Below the pieces are notes generated by a model. The model was not told the DNA's origin. It searched no databases and saw only the letters and a list, made by a program, of their open reading frames with translations. Shown here piece after piece: positions 25,641 to 37,429 of a DNA stretch of 64,000 bases. Location: assembly GCA_036023115.1 (NCBI GenBank), contig JAYKKT010000037.1, positions 3,223,501-3,287,500 of the forward strand, in the 5' to 3' direction. Within the stretch, counting starts at the first letter, position 1, and each line of letters starts with the position of its first letter. The position numbers and the translations under genes were made by a program. Origin of the DNA: Brasenia schreberi (lineage: Eukaryota; Streptophyta; Magnoliopsida; Nymphaeales; Cabombaceae).

Positions 25641-26019
25641 ATATCATCCCCTTGCTAAACCATCGGGTTGATTTTAAACCAAACACTGACTGTTCAATCT
25701 CTCCGATAGTTAAGTACTATCGGGTTGATTTAAAGCCAAACACTGACTGTTCAATCTCAACTATAGTTAAGTACCCCTTGCAATGATGTTGGGACAAAGG
25801 CGATTCTTATGATCCTTCAACATCATTATTGAATATAAGGGTAATCCTTGACATATGTTCCATCTCTTACACGTCATGACTTCGACCGGGCATTCAGGGG
25901 GATGTCTAAATCGCGAATAAGATACAATCCTGTCGATTTCCATGAGTATGTTTTCACTTTGTTGTGCCCTTTCAGGCCCAATTAAGAATCATTTAATTGC
26001 ACTGTGTTAAGTTGTTTCC

Positions 26020-27060
26020 AGATTAAAATCAGAACCAGAACCAAATGAGCACTGGTAGAACCGAACCACAACATGACCCAAGGAAGGAGCAGTTTGGTTC
26101 TTTCTGGTTCTAGGTTGCGATAGAACCGGCCTATATATATATAATATGTGTGTGTTTACTTAAAAAACATTTATGTGGATAGGGATGGTAATGGATAGGT
26201 TTGTAGCTGATCTCCACCCCAAAGAAACCAATCCACACTTGGCAAGTGCTTGCAAAAAACCGCTCCTATTGTTTTGCAGTTCTCAAGGTTCTTAACCCAT
26301 ACCCAAGCCGCAACCTAAAGCGCAGGACCCGAACCACTATTGAAGACGTTCATATGTATGTCACACTTTCAAAAGCAAATGAAAAGTTGCAATATAATAT
26401 GTTGCTTTCCCAAAATATGTTTTTAACTTGCAACCAGAACGGCAATTGGGTGCGATGGCCACCCCACCCGCACCCGCCCTGAAACGTTCTATAAGACCTC
26501 GTCCTACCTCTTCCTTTAACTAGGTTTTGGAGATCAAACCGTACACCCACTCTAGTATAACTCACCCTGTACCGTCCTACTCCAATTCAATCTACAAAAA
26601 GTAATTTTAAAAATTTAATTAGTCTCATATATTTTACATAAAACATAAAATCCACTTCATGGTATTCCATATTATTAAATCAAATGTGATTATATACATA
26701 TATATATATATAAACAGAGAACCTAGTATGTGTTAACACACTTATATATTAAAAGATCTAAACTTATATCAACCATTTATCTTCATAGTTAAAAGTTAAA
26801 TTAAAAAAGCAAACAATTTAAATATAAAGTAAATCTACAAAGTTTACGTTTTTCTTTTTGAATTCAAATTGTAATCATCTATCCTTTAAGATAAATGACT
26901 GATTCTGATTTTTGTTGATATGTTAGTACATCTTTCTCTCTTTTATATACAGAGAGAGGGGGGATATATGCATGTAAAATATATAAACTTATAGATTATA
27001 TATATATATATATATATATTATGCACACACATAGAAAACTAAATCCTACCCACTTCTAAC
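26020..27060. mobile_element. Word-rich patch plus diverged copy of the TAGGGATGGTAAT hAT-like MITE
   Basis: 26020-26135 is rich in AGAACCAGAACC and GGTTC words. At 26180 the terminus TAGGGATGGTAATG is identical to that of the MITE at 45338. The stretch 26450-26700 (CACCCGCACCCGCCC, CATAAAACATAAAATCCACTT, ATTCCATATTATTAAA) parallels 45370-45545. The right terminus is not recognisable; similarity fades near 27060. Confidence 0.5.
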
Positions 27061-27213
27061 TTACCTATTATTTAGTGGCATGACTATATAAATTTTTAAA
27101 GAACTTTGAAAAAGTAAGAAGATATTGTTATTACACTCATGCCACACAAAAGCAATGAATAGACATGAGTAATCAAGTGTCAATGATGGTAGGATCATAT
27201 ATATATACTAACA

Positions 27214-27388
27214 AATTCAAATAAATCTCAACCATCTATCGTTGATGATAGATGATTGAGATTTGAATTTTAAAAAGTAAAAGTTTTCATGTGAATGAAG
27301 TGTACCTTCAAAAGGTATCATGTACTTTTTACCATATAGATTCAAATCTCAACCATTCACCATAAAAAATGAATGGTTGAGATTTGTT
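27214..27388. repeat. Two related hairpins (MITE-like)
   Basis: 27214-27269 and 27340-27388 each fold on themselves with arms of the type ATTCAAATCTCAACCAT and its complement. The shared arm sequence suggests a degraded fold-back element. Loops differ. Confidence 0.6.
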
Positions 27389-27792
27389 TGAATTTCCTAG
27401 TACCTAAGTATGTTAGCATATATGGGTGGGTTTTAGTGATCTGAGTCTCAAGAATGTCGATATTCTACCCACATATCAACTGAATAAAAGTGTACAACTT
27501 GACACCAAAATAGCACGATTTTTGGAAAGCCTTTAAAAGGTTGTGAGTTTGATATCAAGGATACGAGTCCAACAGGGTCCACATCTCTCAGCTACTAGAC
27601 TTCTTTTAGTGTCAGACTTTGCTTGATTATCACCTTAGGTCATGCGATCACATGGACAATGGTGATCAAGCAATCCATCCACATTGCACAACATGTACAT
27701 TAATTGTCATCGATGTGCATCATTCATATGATTGCATGGATGATTCATATCTTCTAGCAAACTCTGATATTAAAAGGAATCTAGCATCTCTA

Positions 27793-27796
<4 letters not shown>

Positions 27797-27881
<85 letters not shown>
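27797..27881. repeat. Compound (TC)n(TA)n microsatellite
   Basis: (TC)n with one CCTC interruption runs directly into (TA)n. It produces spurious Ser-Leu and Tyr-Ile frames. Confidence 0.95.
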
Positions 27882-27884
<3 letters not shown>

Positions 27885-28677
27885 CTCGCCACTGAGATGC
27901 TCACTCATGTTGCTTTTCGGAGGTATGAGAATAATAATATTACTATTCATACCTTTTCAAAAACCTTTACAAAATTTTAAATTACATTCATGCCACCAAA
28001 AAACAAAGGGTGAGCATGAGATAGGATAGGCAGGATCAGATTTTTTAATCTTTTCACCATTTGCTTTTCAGTGTCATAAATATATAATATTATGACACTC
28101 ATCCTCCGAAAAATAATATTCATGCATGAATAAACAATGTTGGTGGTAGATAGGATTCTCTGTATATATATAACAAGCTATAGCAACAGTAATAGTGGTG
28201 GTCATGAATGGACTTAATTCCTTGCATTCACCATATTTTCAACTTAATGGTACCGTGAGAGGCTATTACAATCATTTTTTCAAAAAAATATTGGTCAGGC
28301 ATGAGTAAACAAGGTCAATGGTGGACAAATCCAATCACTATATATACACATACATATATATACATAAATATATATTTATATTTATATGTATGTATAATAT
28401 ATGTGTATATGTAGTTTATATATGTATAGATAAGCTATACCAATAGTGGCAGTCATGAATGGTTCTAATTTCTTGCCATGTGCATTCATCACATTCTCAA
28501 TTTAAAGGTACGATCAGTGAGAGGAAATATGGTCAGTAATTGGGATGGAAGAAATAACTGCGTGTATGCCTCATCCACCCTTGGGCACTCAAAATTGTTC
28601 AGTGATTGAAATTTGTTTGAACTTGTTCGTAGTTAAGGATTCAAGCACATATCAGTTTCTTTATATGATATGAATAT

Positions 28678-28730
28678 AGAGAGAGAGAGAGAGTGTGTGT
28701 GTGTATGTGTATGTTTGTATGTTATGTGTG
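28678..28730. repeat. (GA)n(TG)n microsatellite
   Basis: Short (AG) run followed by TG-rich sequence, upstream of the small gene at 29327. Confidence 0.85.
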
Positions 28731-29326
28731 TATAGAAGCATCGATGCTGCCTCGTCTAAATTGTAAGATCTGACAAGCAGGCGCACTTTCAACTCGTAAG
28801 ATCACGTTTGCCACCAGCCATCACCCTTTGTCACCACTCCCCAATCGTCGTCACATTGTTGCAACGTACTTGCGTCCTCACAAATGTCATTCTCCGTGCC
28901 ATCCGCGCGGGTAACGGGTTTTTCTACCTCTTGTTTTCTCAGCATTCCATTTGTTTCTCGGGTTAAACTCTGTCGGTTGCGACTAAGTTAACGTTAGTTT
29001 CAATAATTCGATTGTGTCAAACAGCTTTTGAAAGAAAACGTAGGCGTTAAATAAACGACTAAAAATAGCTCGCCCTTGAGATTTTGTTGCTCCTTTTGGC
29101 TACTTCGTCCGTACCTCTTTATGGGATAACTAATAAAATACTGGCCGTATACGACATTAACGCTATGCGTCTCTCTCACACTTCAAATTAACTCGTTTTC
29201 TCATAGTGGGATCGGCATTGTGACAGACGAAGTCAAAGTCGTTAGAGGCGTCTGTAAAATTCATAAAAACGCAGCCATCGTTCTCACCACCCTCTCTCAC
29301 TCTGTGTGTGTGATCGAAGTAATGCG

Positions 29327-29686
29327 ATGGCAGTGGAGGGATTGATCCCGTTCATCTTCCGGAAGATCAAGAGGAAGAACATCAGGCGACGGTATCGGTG
29401 CCTCACAGACGGATTAGACGAGCAGCCCGAATTCCGGTTTTATCATACCGAAGACAAAGTTTTGTTTTCCGGCGGTCGCTTGTTGGGTGCTTCATTTTCT
29501 CAGTTGAAGTCCGTCGGGGGCCACCACCGCCGGCATCATTCCGCATTTCCTTACCTGGAGTTGGATTATACTGACGAATCCTTTCCGGGCAGGGGCTTCT
29601 CAACCGCGGGTGTTCGGCGAGAAGAAAAAGTGAGACTGGCGAGACACCGAAGCGTCAAACAGTTCTTCTGCATCGCTCCTTCCTGA
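29327..29686 (+). CDS. Small basic single-exon protein, function unknown
   Basis: A 119-codon open frame in AT-rich surroundings, with clearly higher GC and gene-like codon use. The N-terminus reads MAVEGLIPFIFRKIKRKN, a short hydrophobic segment followed by a basic cluster. It resembles small plant proteins that begin with GLIP followed by an RR-rich stretch, but I cannot name a family or function. His/Arg-rich patches follow (HHRRHH, ARHRSVKQ). No signal peptide or membrane helix is evident. ATG 29327 is preferred over the in-frame ATG at 29306, which adds only seven residues and has no family support. No intron is needed. The upstream 300 bases carry CT-rich sequence typical of plant leaders. 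Confidence 0.6.
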   Translation: MAVEGLIPFIFRKIKRKNIRRRYRCLTDGLDEQPEFRFYHTEDKVLFSGGRLLGASFSQLKSVGGHHRRHHSAFPYLELDYTDESFPGRGFSTAGVRREEKVRLARHRSVKQFFCIAPS

Positions 29687-29699
29687 CTTCCTCTTCTCT

Positions 29700-31350
29700 T
29701 GGAAGGAAAGTCCATTTCTCCCCTTGATTATTCTATTGTGTGGTGATTCATCAGCTATCCTGATCGATGTCTCGGAGATATCCCTTTGGTTTGTATCGTT
29801 TGATATGTAAACTGAGAGAAACCGGTTTCTCTTAGAGGTAGTAGCTACTAGCTAGTGCGTGCCAGAATCGTCTGCCAAGGGAAATCCGCAACTCGTTTTC
29901 TTATGAAGAAGCAATAGATCAACCTGTTTCTCTTGCATCTAATAGTTTTCGTACTGTTAGCAGCTACTCGCCTGCACATGGAAAGTTGGATTTGAGCGGA
30001 ATATAAGTTTGGGAGAGGATCCTACATCGAAGTTTTATGTCATCTCTGATTGTACGTTTCTTGTGGTATCAAAAAGTTGATTAAAGGTTATAAAGATGAA
30101 CGTATCTATCTGGCAAACTTTTACTCTTAACATTATTACAAGGTTGGTCATGAACGGCATTTTCTGCTTGATATATGTAGGGCAGGTAAACAAGCAACCA
30201 TTTACTCGTGGATTGGCTCTGTTGAGCGTGTTCGTGTCCGGGTCGTGACCTTAACTGCCTGAAGATGAACCGTGTCTATTGGAGACTCAGCTTGTCATGA
30301 AGCTCACCAAAAAAGTCAAACTGTTTCTGAACTATTCATCTTGCCATATACAACAGCCACAATGGGTTGGCTAGCTTGGAACCGGCCATGCAAGAGTGGT
30401 CCCTTGCATGGCGAAAACTCGTAAAATTCATGTTAAACCTTATTCATATATACCGCTTTGTTTTTTACTCAATTTACATGTTTCTATGAAAAACGTCAGA
30501 TTTTGTTTTGAACGTGAGATAGAACAAATACAAACACGAGTTGAGATGACCTCAAACATGAGTTTGAACGGGTTCGAACTGGGGATTTTTATGTTAGAAC
30601 TCTACTTGTTAAATTACTATCACATCACAAGCATGTTCATACGTATATACTTCCTAAATGACCATGAGATAGCTCCATTTATAGCCATAGCTGGTTTCAG
30701 GTACACCGAAAGAGTCAATTTCAAGAACCGCTGGTTTCGGTTTCCTCTTTGAGTTCTAATTTTTATGCAAATCTTTACAAATTCTCCTCTTCTTGCATCA
30801 ATTTTAATGGGTGTTTCTATACTGTCCACCTGGCTCATGAGCACACTTTCATCATAGAACACCATATTTAGATTGGGGATTCTCATCCAAACTAGATAGT
30901 GGTCAAATACCATCCATGGTTGGCCAGAAATCATGTTTCATAGGTCTTGTGCGGATAAAACTTGATATAAAGAAGCCATTCCCTATCATTCGGCTCTTGG
31001 AAAACCCCGACCAAACTTTCATATTGCCATTAGTTTTTCATTCATCACTCAATTTCCAAAGATTGTTTCCTGGCAACATCATTCACAGAGCTCTTGGAAG
31101 TACCCTTCACAGAGATAAGCCTTTTGGCAAATAATCAATTTTCAGTTTAACCTAAACAACCCATCTTTCATAAATCCCTTATTTCCTAGTGTTTTGGTAG
31201 ATATATATCTCCCCATTATCTTAAAGGAAACGATGGGCATGTACTGCTCTCGAACGGGTCATTGCCATGTTTCCATATGAGGCTCCATTCAATTTTTCTT
31301 GTTTTAAAGAAATGAAACCTATATTGCCAATCTTATAAGGTAGGGAGAAT
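29700..31350. other. Downstream/intergenic region, no recognised gene
   Basis: 29690-29830 is plausibly the 3' UTR of the small gene. Near 30200 a short patch (GTTCGTGTCCGGGTCGTG) looks like a degraded word-rich element. The open frames at 30396-30934 overlap on opposite strands and show no domain. Confidence 0.4.
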
Positions 31351-31354
31351 TCTT

Positions 31355-31925
31355 ACTAAAAATATCAAAATGTACTGTTTGAAAGGGTATTATTATCAAA
31401 AATACCCCTGACTCCATCCTTCCCCTTTCTCTCTCCTACAAAAGCAGACACCCACGTTCCGGCATCCTTCTTGATATCTTGTGGTAACCTGCTGCAGCTT
31501 CTGGCAATCGTCGGAGTCCTCTTTTTATACATGATAGATATTCTGAATATGTATTCGACTTTTGAAAAGAAAAACAACTGAATCGGAGAACGAACGGAAA
31601 CTCTTGGAGGAATCAACAAAGTCTCCCACTTATTACTATTTAGAAAAAGATATTACTATTGGTACATCTCTTTTACTATTCACGCATCTATTTTGAAAAT
31701 ACCAAAAACACTCATGATACCGTCTCTCTTCTTTCTCTCCTTTAAAAGCATACCTCAGTCGCACGAGTAGGCGTCCTTTTTGACATCTTGTTGCAACCTT
31801 TTGCAACTTGCTGCAACCATATTATAGATACTATCGATATGTATTCACTTTTGAAGAAGGAAAACAGTCGGATCGGATAACCAATGAACCAACAGGTACT
31901 GAAAAGAACCAACAAAATCTATAAG
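31355..31925. repeat. Diverged tandem duplication of a ~270-bp unit
   Basis: Unit 1 (about 31355-31620) and unit 2 (about 31655-31925) share ordered blocks: AAAATACC..., TCTTTCTCTCCT, AAAAGCA, GGCGTCC/GGCATCC, TTGATATCTTG / TTGACATCTTG, ATATGTATTC, CTTTTGAA, ATCGGA and CAACAAA.TCT. They are clearly homologous but diverged. No coding function was seen. Confidence 0.7.
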
Positions 31926-32159
31926 AAGGAAAAGAGAAAAAATCCACCGTAATTGAGGTTGGGTGGTTGATTTGAGAAAAAAAAAGTAGGGATTGTAAGT
32001 CCCCTCTTGGTCTTATTCTACTTCATCATCTTTTCCTTCTTTCAAGACCTGGAGTTAGGACGGAGACATGACACTACCACATCTCCCTAAATCATATAAG
32101 GTGGAAATGCCAGGTGCCATAAGAGATAGAACATGGTGGTGTATATCTCGCTTACAGTT

Positions 32160-32245
32160 AGGCAGTATGTTTGGGAAGACACGGCAAGATTGCATCTCCC
32201 TCAAAGGGGATAATCGATTTTGCCGTGTCTTCCCTTATATGTTAT
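32160..32245 (+). ncRNA. Candidate microRNA-like hairpin
   Basis: Perfect 15-bp arms, GGGAAGACACGGCAA (32173-32187) and its exact complement (32220-32234). The inner stem continues partially (ATTGCATCTCCC against GGGGATAATCGAT) and there is extra pairing outside. The loop is short. The arm TTTTGCCGTGTCTTCCCTTA has a composition loosely like miR482/2118 but does not match any family I can recall. It could equally be a small MITE or a chance inverted repeat. Confidence 0.3.
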
Positions 32246-32554
32246 ATATAATATTTTACATTATATAATGTGTGTATTTATAAATATTACTAGTATGTGT
32301 TTGGCATCTTATCCTCTATTATAATGTATTGTAGGATGGCAATGAACTCGATTCAAAGCATTTATTATGGTGGATCAGATTCTCAATATACAATGAACGA
32401 TGAAAACGTTTGTTATGGTGGAATATTTTATGGATCAACGATGAATGTTAAGAGTAAATTTGATTGTGGTGGATCTGATGATGAACATTTTAATTGATTA
32501 TATTTGTTGACTGCCAAGGTAGTGAACTTAATTATTTGCTTGTGTTTGCGAAAG

Positions 32555-33032
32555 TAAAGATGTCAATATGGGTCGGGCTGGGCCACATTTTATATGGGCC
32601 TCTAAAGTGCTGCCCCCCCCCTACACACATATATATATATAGCTTTTTAATTACATATTTACATATATATATATATATAGTTTTTCAATTACATGTATAT
32701 GTACAATTTTTTTCATTATATATATAGTGTATGTATATATAATTATTACATGTATGTGCATATATATGTATATATAGTTTTTATTACGTGTGTGAGTATA
32801 TGGCTTGTTGAAGCCTAAAACGTTGTAGTTGGATTTGGATTTTAAGCATATTTAGATTGGATATGATAGACTCGATCTAATATCCAATGGGCCTGTGGCA
32901 TTGTGGTTCAACCATACTCGGCCCACGTTGTCCCCTAGGGCCATATGGGCCAGTATTCTCAAGCCCAGCCATGCATTTTTCCAGGGTCGGGCCGGGCTGA
33001 CCCTCGGAGCCAGGCCTATTTTGATATCTCTA
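32555..33032. mobile_element. hAT-like MITE
   Basis: Imperfect terminal inverted repeats: TAAAGATGTCAATATGGGTC at 32555 and the complement of GGCCTATTTTGATATCTCTA-like sequence ending at 33032. Subterminal GGGCC/GGCCC words (GGGTCGGGCTGGGCC; CGGGCCGGGCTG) are in opposite orientation near each end. The middle is (TA)n rich. The 8-bp flanks do not match, so the insertion is old. Confidence 0.6.
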
Positions 33033-33189
33033 CTTATTAGGTATGTTAGAGATATCGAGAGAAAGCTCAACAATGTTATCATCATTCTTCATTCGAAAGG
33101 TAAAGGCATAAGAAGAAAGGTATGAATTAAGTATGAAATAAGCAACAAATATAAGAGTAAAAAGTCAGGAACCGAAGAAGTTGAATGCC

Positions 33190-33940
33190 CATTTCTAGAT
33201 AAGAGAGGCTAAAGTTGATAGTTTATAGGGGTTGAATGTAGTCAATGGGATACATAATCACCTTTTTGGTTTGTATTTTGAAGTTAATCCCTTTTCAAAC
33301 AAATTGAGTGAATTGGAGTATAGTATAACAAAGGACATGATAAAAATTCATTGCAAGCCCAAAGCATATTTTTGGCATTTTAAGTGGATTGATGAGATAA
33401 ATATTAGTATGACAAGTCATATTTACAATGTGATGATCAAAATTAGGAAGGAGAAGGGTAGTTGAATTGTTTTATAATAATTAGATTGTCACTAATGCCG
33501 CACATGACATAGGAAAATACTAGATACTAATATTATCATAAACATAATACAGATATTGTCGATGATGTTACGTTTATATATCCTTGATGAGAGTGTTGGA
33601 GTTTTATAGCAGGTATAAGACAAACATGTAAAAGTTTATGTTAATATCATAATTTAGATCAACTAAAAGTTGTTTTCTACAGAATTTATAGGTATAAGAT
33701 GACTTTCCTTGAGGTTGTGGGGTTACCCCAGCGAACAAGAACTTTTTTATAGTGTTTGTTTAGTATTAAGAAGAAAGATAATTATGTTTGGTATTGAGGT
33801 ATGTCAGGAAATTATACATCCAAACAACTTCCAATATGTAATTTATAGTGATTATGATCTGTCATTGATGAATGCTATTTAGATCGTTTTTCCAGGCATG
33901 TTGAAATTGTTTGTGTCCAATTGCTAACATTTATTAGATG
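33190..33940 (+). pseudogene. MULE / FAR1-like transposase remnant
   Basis: The first block (from 33232) has VVNGIHNH, KLSELEYSITKDMIK, KPKAYFWHFK and HIYN, matching the HNH..LS..E...DM.K...PK..L..LK..IYN pattern of MULE/FAR1-type proteins. Later blocks read KMTFLEVVG, KKDNYVW and SDYDLSLMNAI..VFPGML, the core of the MULE transposase domain. Stops and frameshifts separate the blocks. No terminal inverted repeats were found. Confidence 0.75.
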
Positions 33941-33949
33941 TGCTCAATA

Positions 33950-34890
33950 AGCTCGCATGGTTTATCATCTCATATAGTAAATCTCCCCACCCAAACAACC
34001 TACACTAATGTACAATGTTGATTTACTTTTGATGCTTTACCCTTGCGATACATTTATATCTTATGTAGGTTGTTACCAGTTTTAGCAATGTCTATGTATT
34101 TATATTTATATAGTTAGTTGAAGCATTATGTAAAAGTATTATATTTATTTATTGAATAAATAATTCTACTAAAGTTTATCATTACTTGATCTTGTCAGAC
34201 TTTATAAGTGATGTGATCTTCACAAATGGGGAGCACTACTGAAATATTAGAGAGTTCATCATCATCACTCTCTACACTATTCATCTCAACACTACACCAC
34301 TATGGTTGGACCCTTTTTGTCATTATGATGATAATCTCAATGACAATTAACATCACAGACATCTACATCATTGACATGCCTATTTAAGAAAATATCTTCA
34401 TCTTCTATTCTTTGTAGTCATCCTTTATAAGATATCGTATTATGTTGTCGGCATGATAAAGTGATGTTACAACCTTCGACTCGTCCTTTATGTGTCACAC
34501 TTAAGGATAAAAAAACTACTCAGTGTGAGTGTATGGTGATATTTTCAAAGGTTTAATACATATAATATTATTTAATATATTTATATATAATATTATAATA
34601 TATATATGAGAGACGTGAGTACCAACATCCCCCTATTAAAGGAGACATGATTATGTTGTATCTCCACCCCAACTCCTAGAGATTTGTTAAACGACATCAA
34701 ATACACAAAAAAGACCAAAATATTATCAAATCTATGAACGTAAGAAAATGCATCTTTGGTTCAAGTGGTCAAGCTTATTCTTTCTTCTTATTCTTCATCT
34801 TCCTCTTCTTCTATAAGAGAATGCGATGGAGCTTCCACATTATGCAGTTATGCATCGTCTAGCTGGAGGAGAAGGTGATGGACCAAAATA
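33950..34890. other. AT-rich intergenic, no recognised gene
   Basis: Nothing recognised on either strand, apart from short AT microsatellites near 34570-34605. Confidence 0.5.
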
Positions 34891-34894
34891 TTGT

Positions 34895-36606
34895 ATTAGG
34901 CTTCCGACAGCCAGCGTAAAACTTTTTTGGATTTTTATACCATGGTTTACACAAATTATGAGCATTGCTTTGGGATGTCCTCACATATCGACGTGCTGTA
35001 GAGCCCAAATGCAGTGAATAGTAAGCAAGAGCTACTACATTTTCGCCCGAATGTAGTGAATCAATTACAAAAAGGATTTCCACATCATGGATGGGTTTGA
35101 GTAAAGAAGTTAGTCCCACTACATTGCCACCAGAATGTAGTGAATAAATTATAGAGAAGGTCTCCGTATTTTCAATATGAACTGATGCGAGGCGTAAGGA
35201 AACTAGTCCTGGATAATAAGATTTGTATGGATTTTTAAAATATCGGAACATTGTCCGATAAGCTAATGGGGGTAGTAGATACTATGATTCGGAGAAAGAT
35301 TCATATTCTATGATTACAAGAGACAAAGTGGGTTGGAGAAAAAGCAAAAGAGATCAAGGATATAGGTTTTAAATTATAGAACTCAAGTAAGGAAAAGGCT
35401 TGAAACGGAGTTGGTATTATCATAAATAAAGAGTTAAAGGATAGTGTAGTACACATACAATGATATGGTGACCGAATCATGACGTTTAAATTAGTGTTAG
35501 GAGTAGAGGTTTTGAATATAGTTTGTGCTTACGCACCCTAAGTAGGACTAGAAGATAGTATAAAGATGGCTTTTGGGGAAGAGTTAGATTAGGTGATTAA
35601 AAGAATTCCACAAAGAGAGATGATTTGTTTAGGAGGAGACTTAAATAGACATGTGGGTAAAGAGGCATTAGGATATCATGGTATTCATAGAAACTTTGGC
35701 TTCAGGGATATAAATGAGGAAGGTAGGGAAATTTTAAATTTTGCTATGGCATTTGATCTCTTTATAGTCAATACAATCTTCAAAAAATGAGATGAACATT
35801 GAATTACTTATAAGAGTGGCTTATCACAAACACAAATTGATTACTTTATTTGTAGAAAAAAAAGATAGTGTGTTGTAAAGATTGCAAGATAATTCAAGGA
35901 GAAAGCTTAATCACCCAATATTGACTTTTAGTTATGAATTTATAAATAAAAAAAATGGACAAAGAAGAAAAGAGTGCATCGAGCTATTCGGACTAAATGG
36001 TAAAATCTCAAAAGCGAGAAAGAAGAAATATTTTAAAACAAAAAGTCCTTCACGGAGATGTTTGGAATTATGTTGGTACACCTTTTGATATGTGGAACAA
36101 TATGGCTATACATATTAAGAAAGTGGCGACAAAATGTGTTAGGTGTATCTAAGGGAAGTGTACGAGCACAAAAAGAAGTTTGGTGGTAGAGTGAAATAGT
36201 GCAAAATAAAATCAAGTCAAGGAGGGCATTTTACAAATTACATTATGCTAAGAAAACTAGTGAAACTTTAGAGGCTTATAAGGAAGCAAAAAAGATCGTT
36301 AGTCAAGCAAAAGCTAAAAATTTAGGAGGATTTATATAAGAAACTCAACTCAAAAGAGGGTGAAAGAAATATTTTTAGGATAGCTAGGGCTAGAGATAAG
36401 AAAATTAAAGATCTTAATTTTGTTAGAGGCATCAAAGACGAGGATGATATGGATGAGTAGTCATACAAGAAAAGACTGTACACATAATGAGGTTATTATA
36501 AACAAATTAGGAGTAGTACCAATAGAGGATAAAATGAGAGAATATAGTTTAAGATGGTTTGGACATATAGAAAGAAGATCAAAAGAAGAACATGTAAGAA
36601 GTTATA
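34895..36606 (+). mobile_element. RTE-type LINE with internal deletion
   Basis: The 5' end ATTAGGCTTCCGACAGCC matches the start of the copy at 53049. Following the 5' UTR (with a duplicated ~85-bp module) come endonuclease segments (35593-35790: GGDLNRHVGKE, FAMAFDLFIVNT) and the linker region. At about 36447 the sequence jumps from the GAGGATGA block directly to the C-terminal GGATGAGT block, losing roughly 1.25 kb including the reverse-transcriptase core. The 3' end runs into an oppositely oriented copy at 36607. Confidence 0.85.
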
Positions 36607-37424
36607 ACAACAACAACAATAACTAAGCCTTTTCCCATACTAGACGAGGTCAGCTACATGGATTCTTTGTTTCCATAGAGCCCTATCATGTGCCATATTA
36701 GCAGTTAACTCACAATAAGATAGATCATTCTTTATTATTTCTTTCCAACACTTTTGTGGTCGTCCTCTACCTCTTTTAATACTTTTAAAATTTAGTTTTT
36801 CATACCTTCTTAAAGGTTCTTCTTTTGATCTTCTTTCTATATGTCCAAACCATCTTAAACAATATTTTCTCATTTTATCCTCTATTGGTGCCACTCCTAA
36901 TTTGTTTGTAACAACCTCTTATGTATACGGTCTTTTCTTGTATGACCACTCATCCATCTCAACATCTTCATTTTTGTCAGAGACATCTTTTGTACATGTT
37001 GATGATTAACTGCCCAACACTCATAACCATAAAACATGGCAGGTCTAATTATTGCTTTATAATATTTACCTTTTAACTTTAATGATATCTTCTTATCACA
37101 AAGAATAGTTGCTCCTCTCTATTTTAACCAACCAGCATTAATTCTATGCGTAACATCTCCATGAATTCTTCCATCACTCTGAAAAATTGACCTTAGGTAT
37201 TTAAAACTTTTCTTTTGGGGGATGCAATGTATGCCAATTTTAATTTATATTTCTTCTGAAGTAACCAAATGATCAAACTTACATTCCATATATTTTGTCT
37301 TTGTTCTACTAAGTTGGAAGCGTTTGCTTTCTAATGTTTCTCCCTATAGTTCTAATTTTCTATTAACTTTTTCCTTAAACTCTTCCATTAACACAATGTC
37401 ATTTGCAAATAACATATACCAAGG
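36607..37424 (-). mobile_element. 5'-truncated RTE-type LINE, inverted next to previous copy
   Basis: Reading on the minus strand it starts CCTTGGTATATGTTATTTGC, just before the FADD-box segment, and ends AAAAGGCTTAGTTATTGTTG. It is about 818 bp. It lies tail to tail with the plus-strand copy, creating an inverted repeat of about 150 bp (36448-36602 against about 36812-36958). The frame has stops. Confidence 0.9.
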
Positions 37425-37429
37425 CATTA

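Larger units (their letters stand above)
27100..28530. repeat. Degenerate AT-rich tandem/dispersed repeat units
   Basis: Units at about 28110-28272 and 28290-28524 share CATGAATAAACAATGTTGG / CATGAGTAAACAAGGTCAATG, an AT tract, AAGCTATAGCAACAGTAATAG, GTCATGAATGG and the CATTCA..CACCATATT segment. Shorter related pieces occur near 27130 and 27960. They are diverged, so ancient. No coding content was seen. Confidence 0.6.

Noticed and set aside
30396..30934. 118- and 104-codon frames on opposite strands
   Set aside because: Mutual shadows without domain, in AT-rich DNA.
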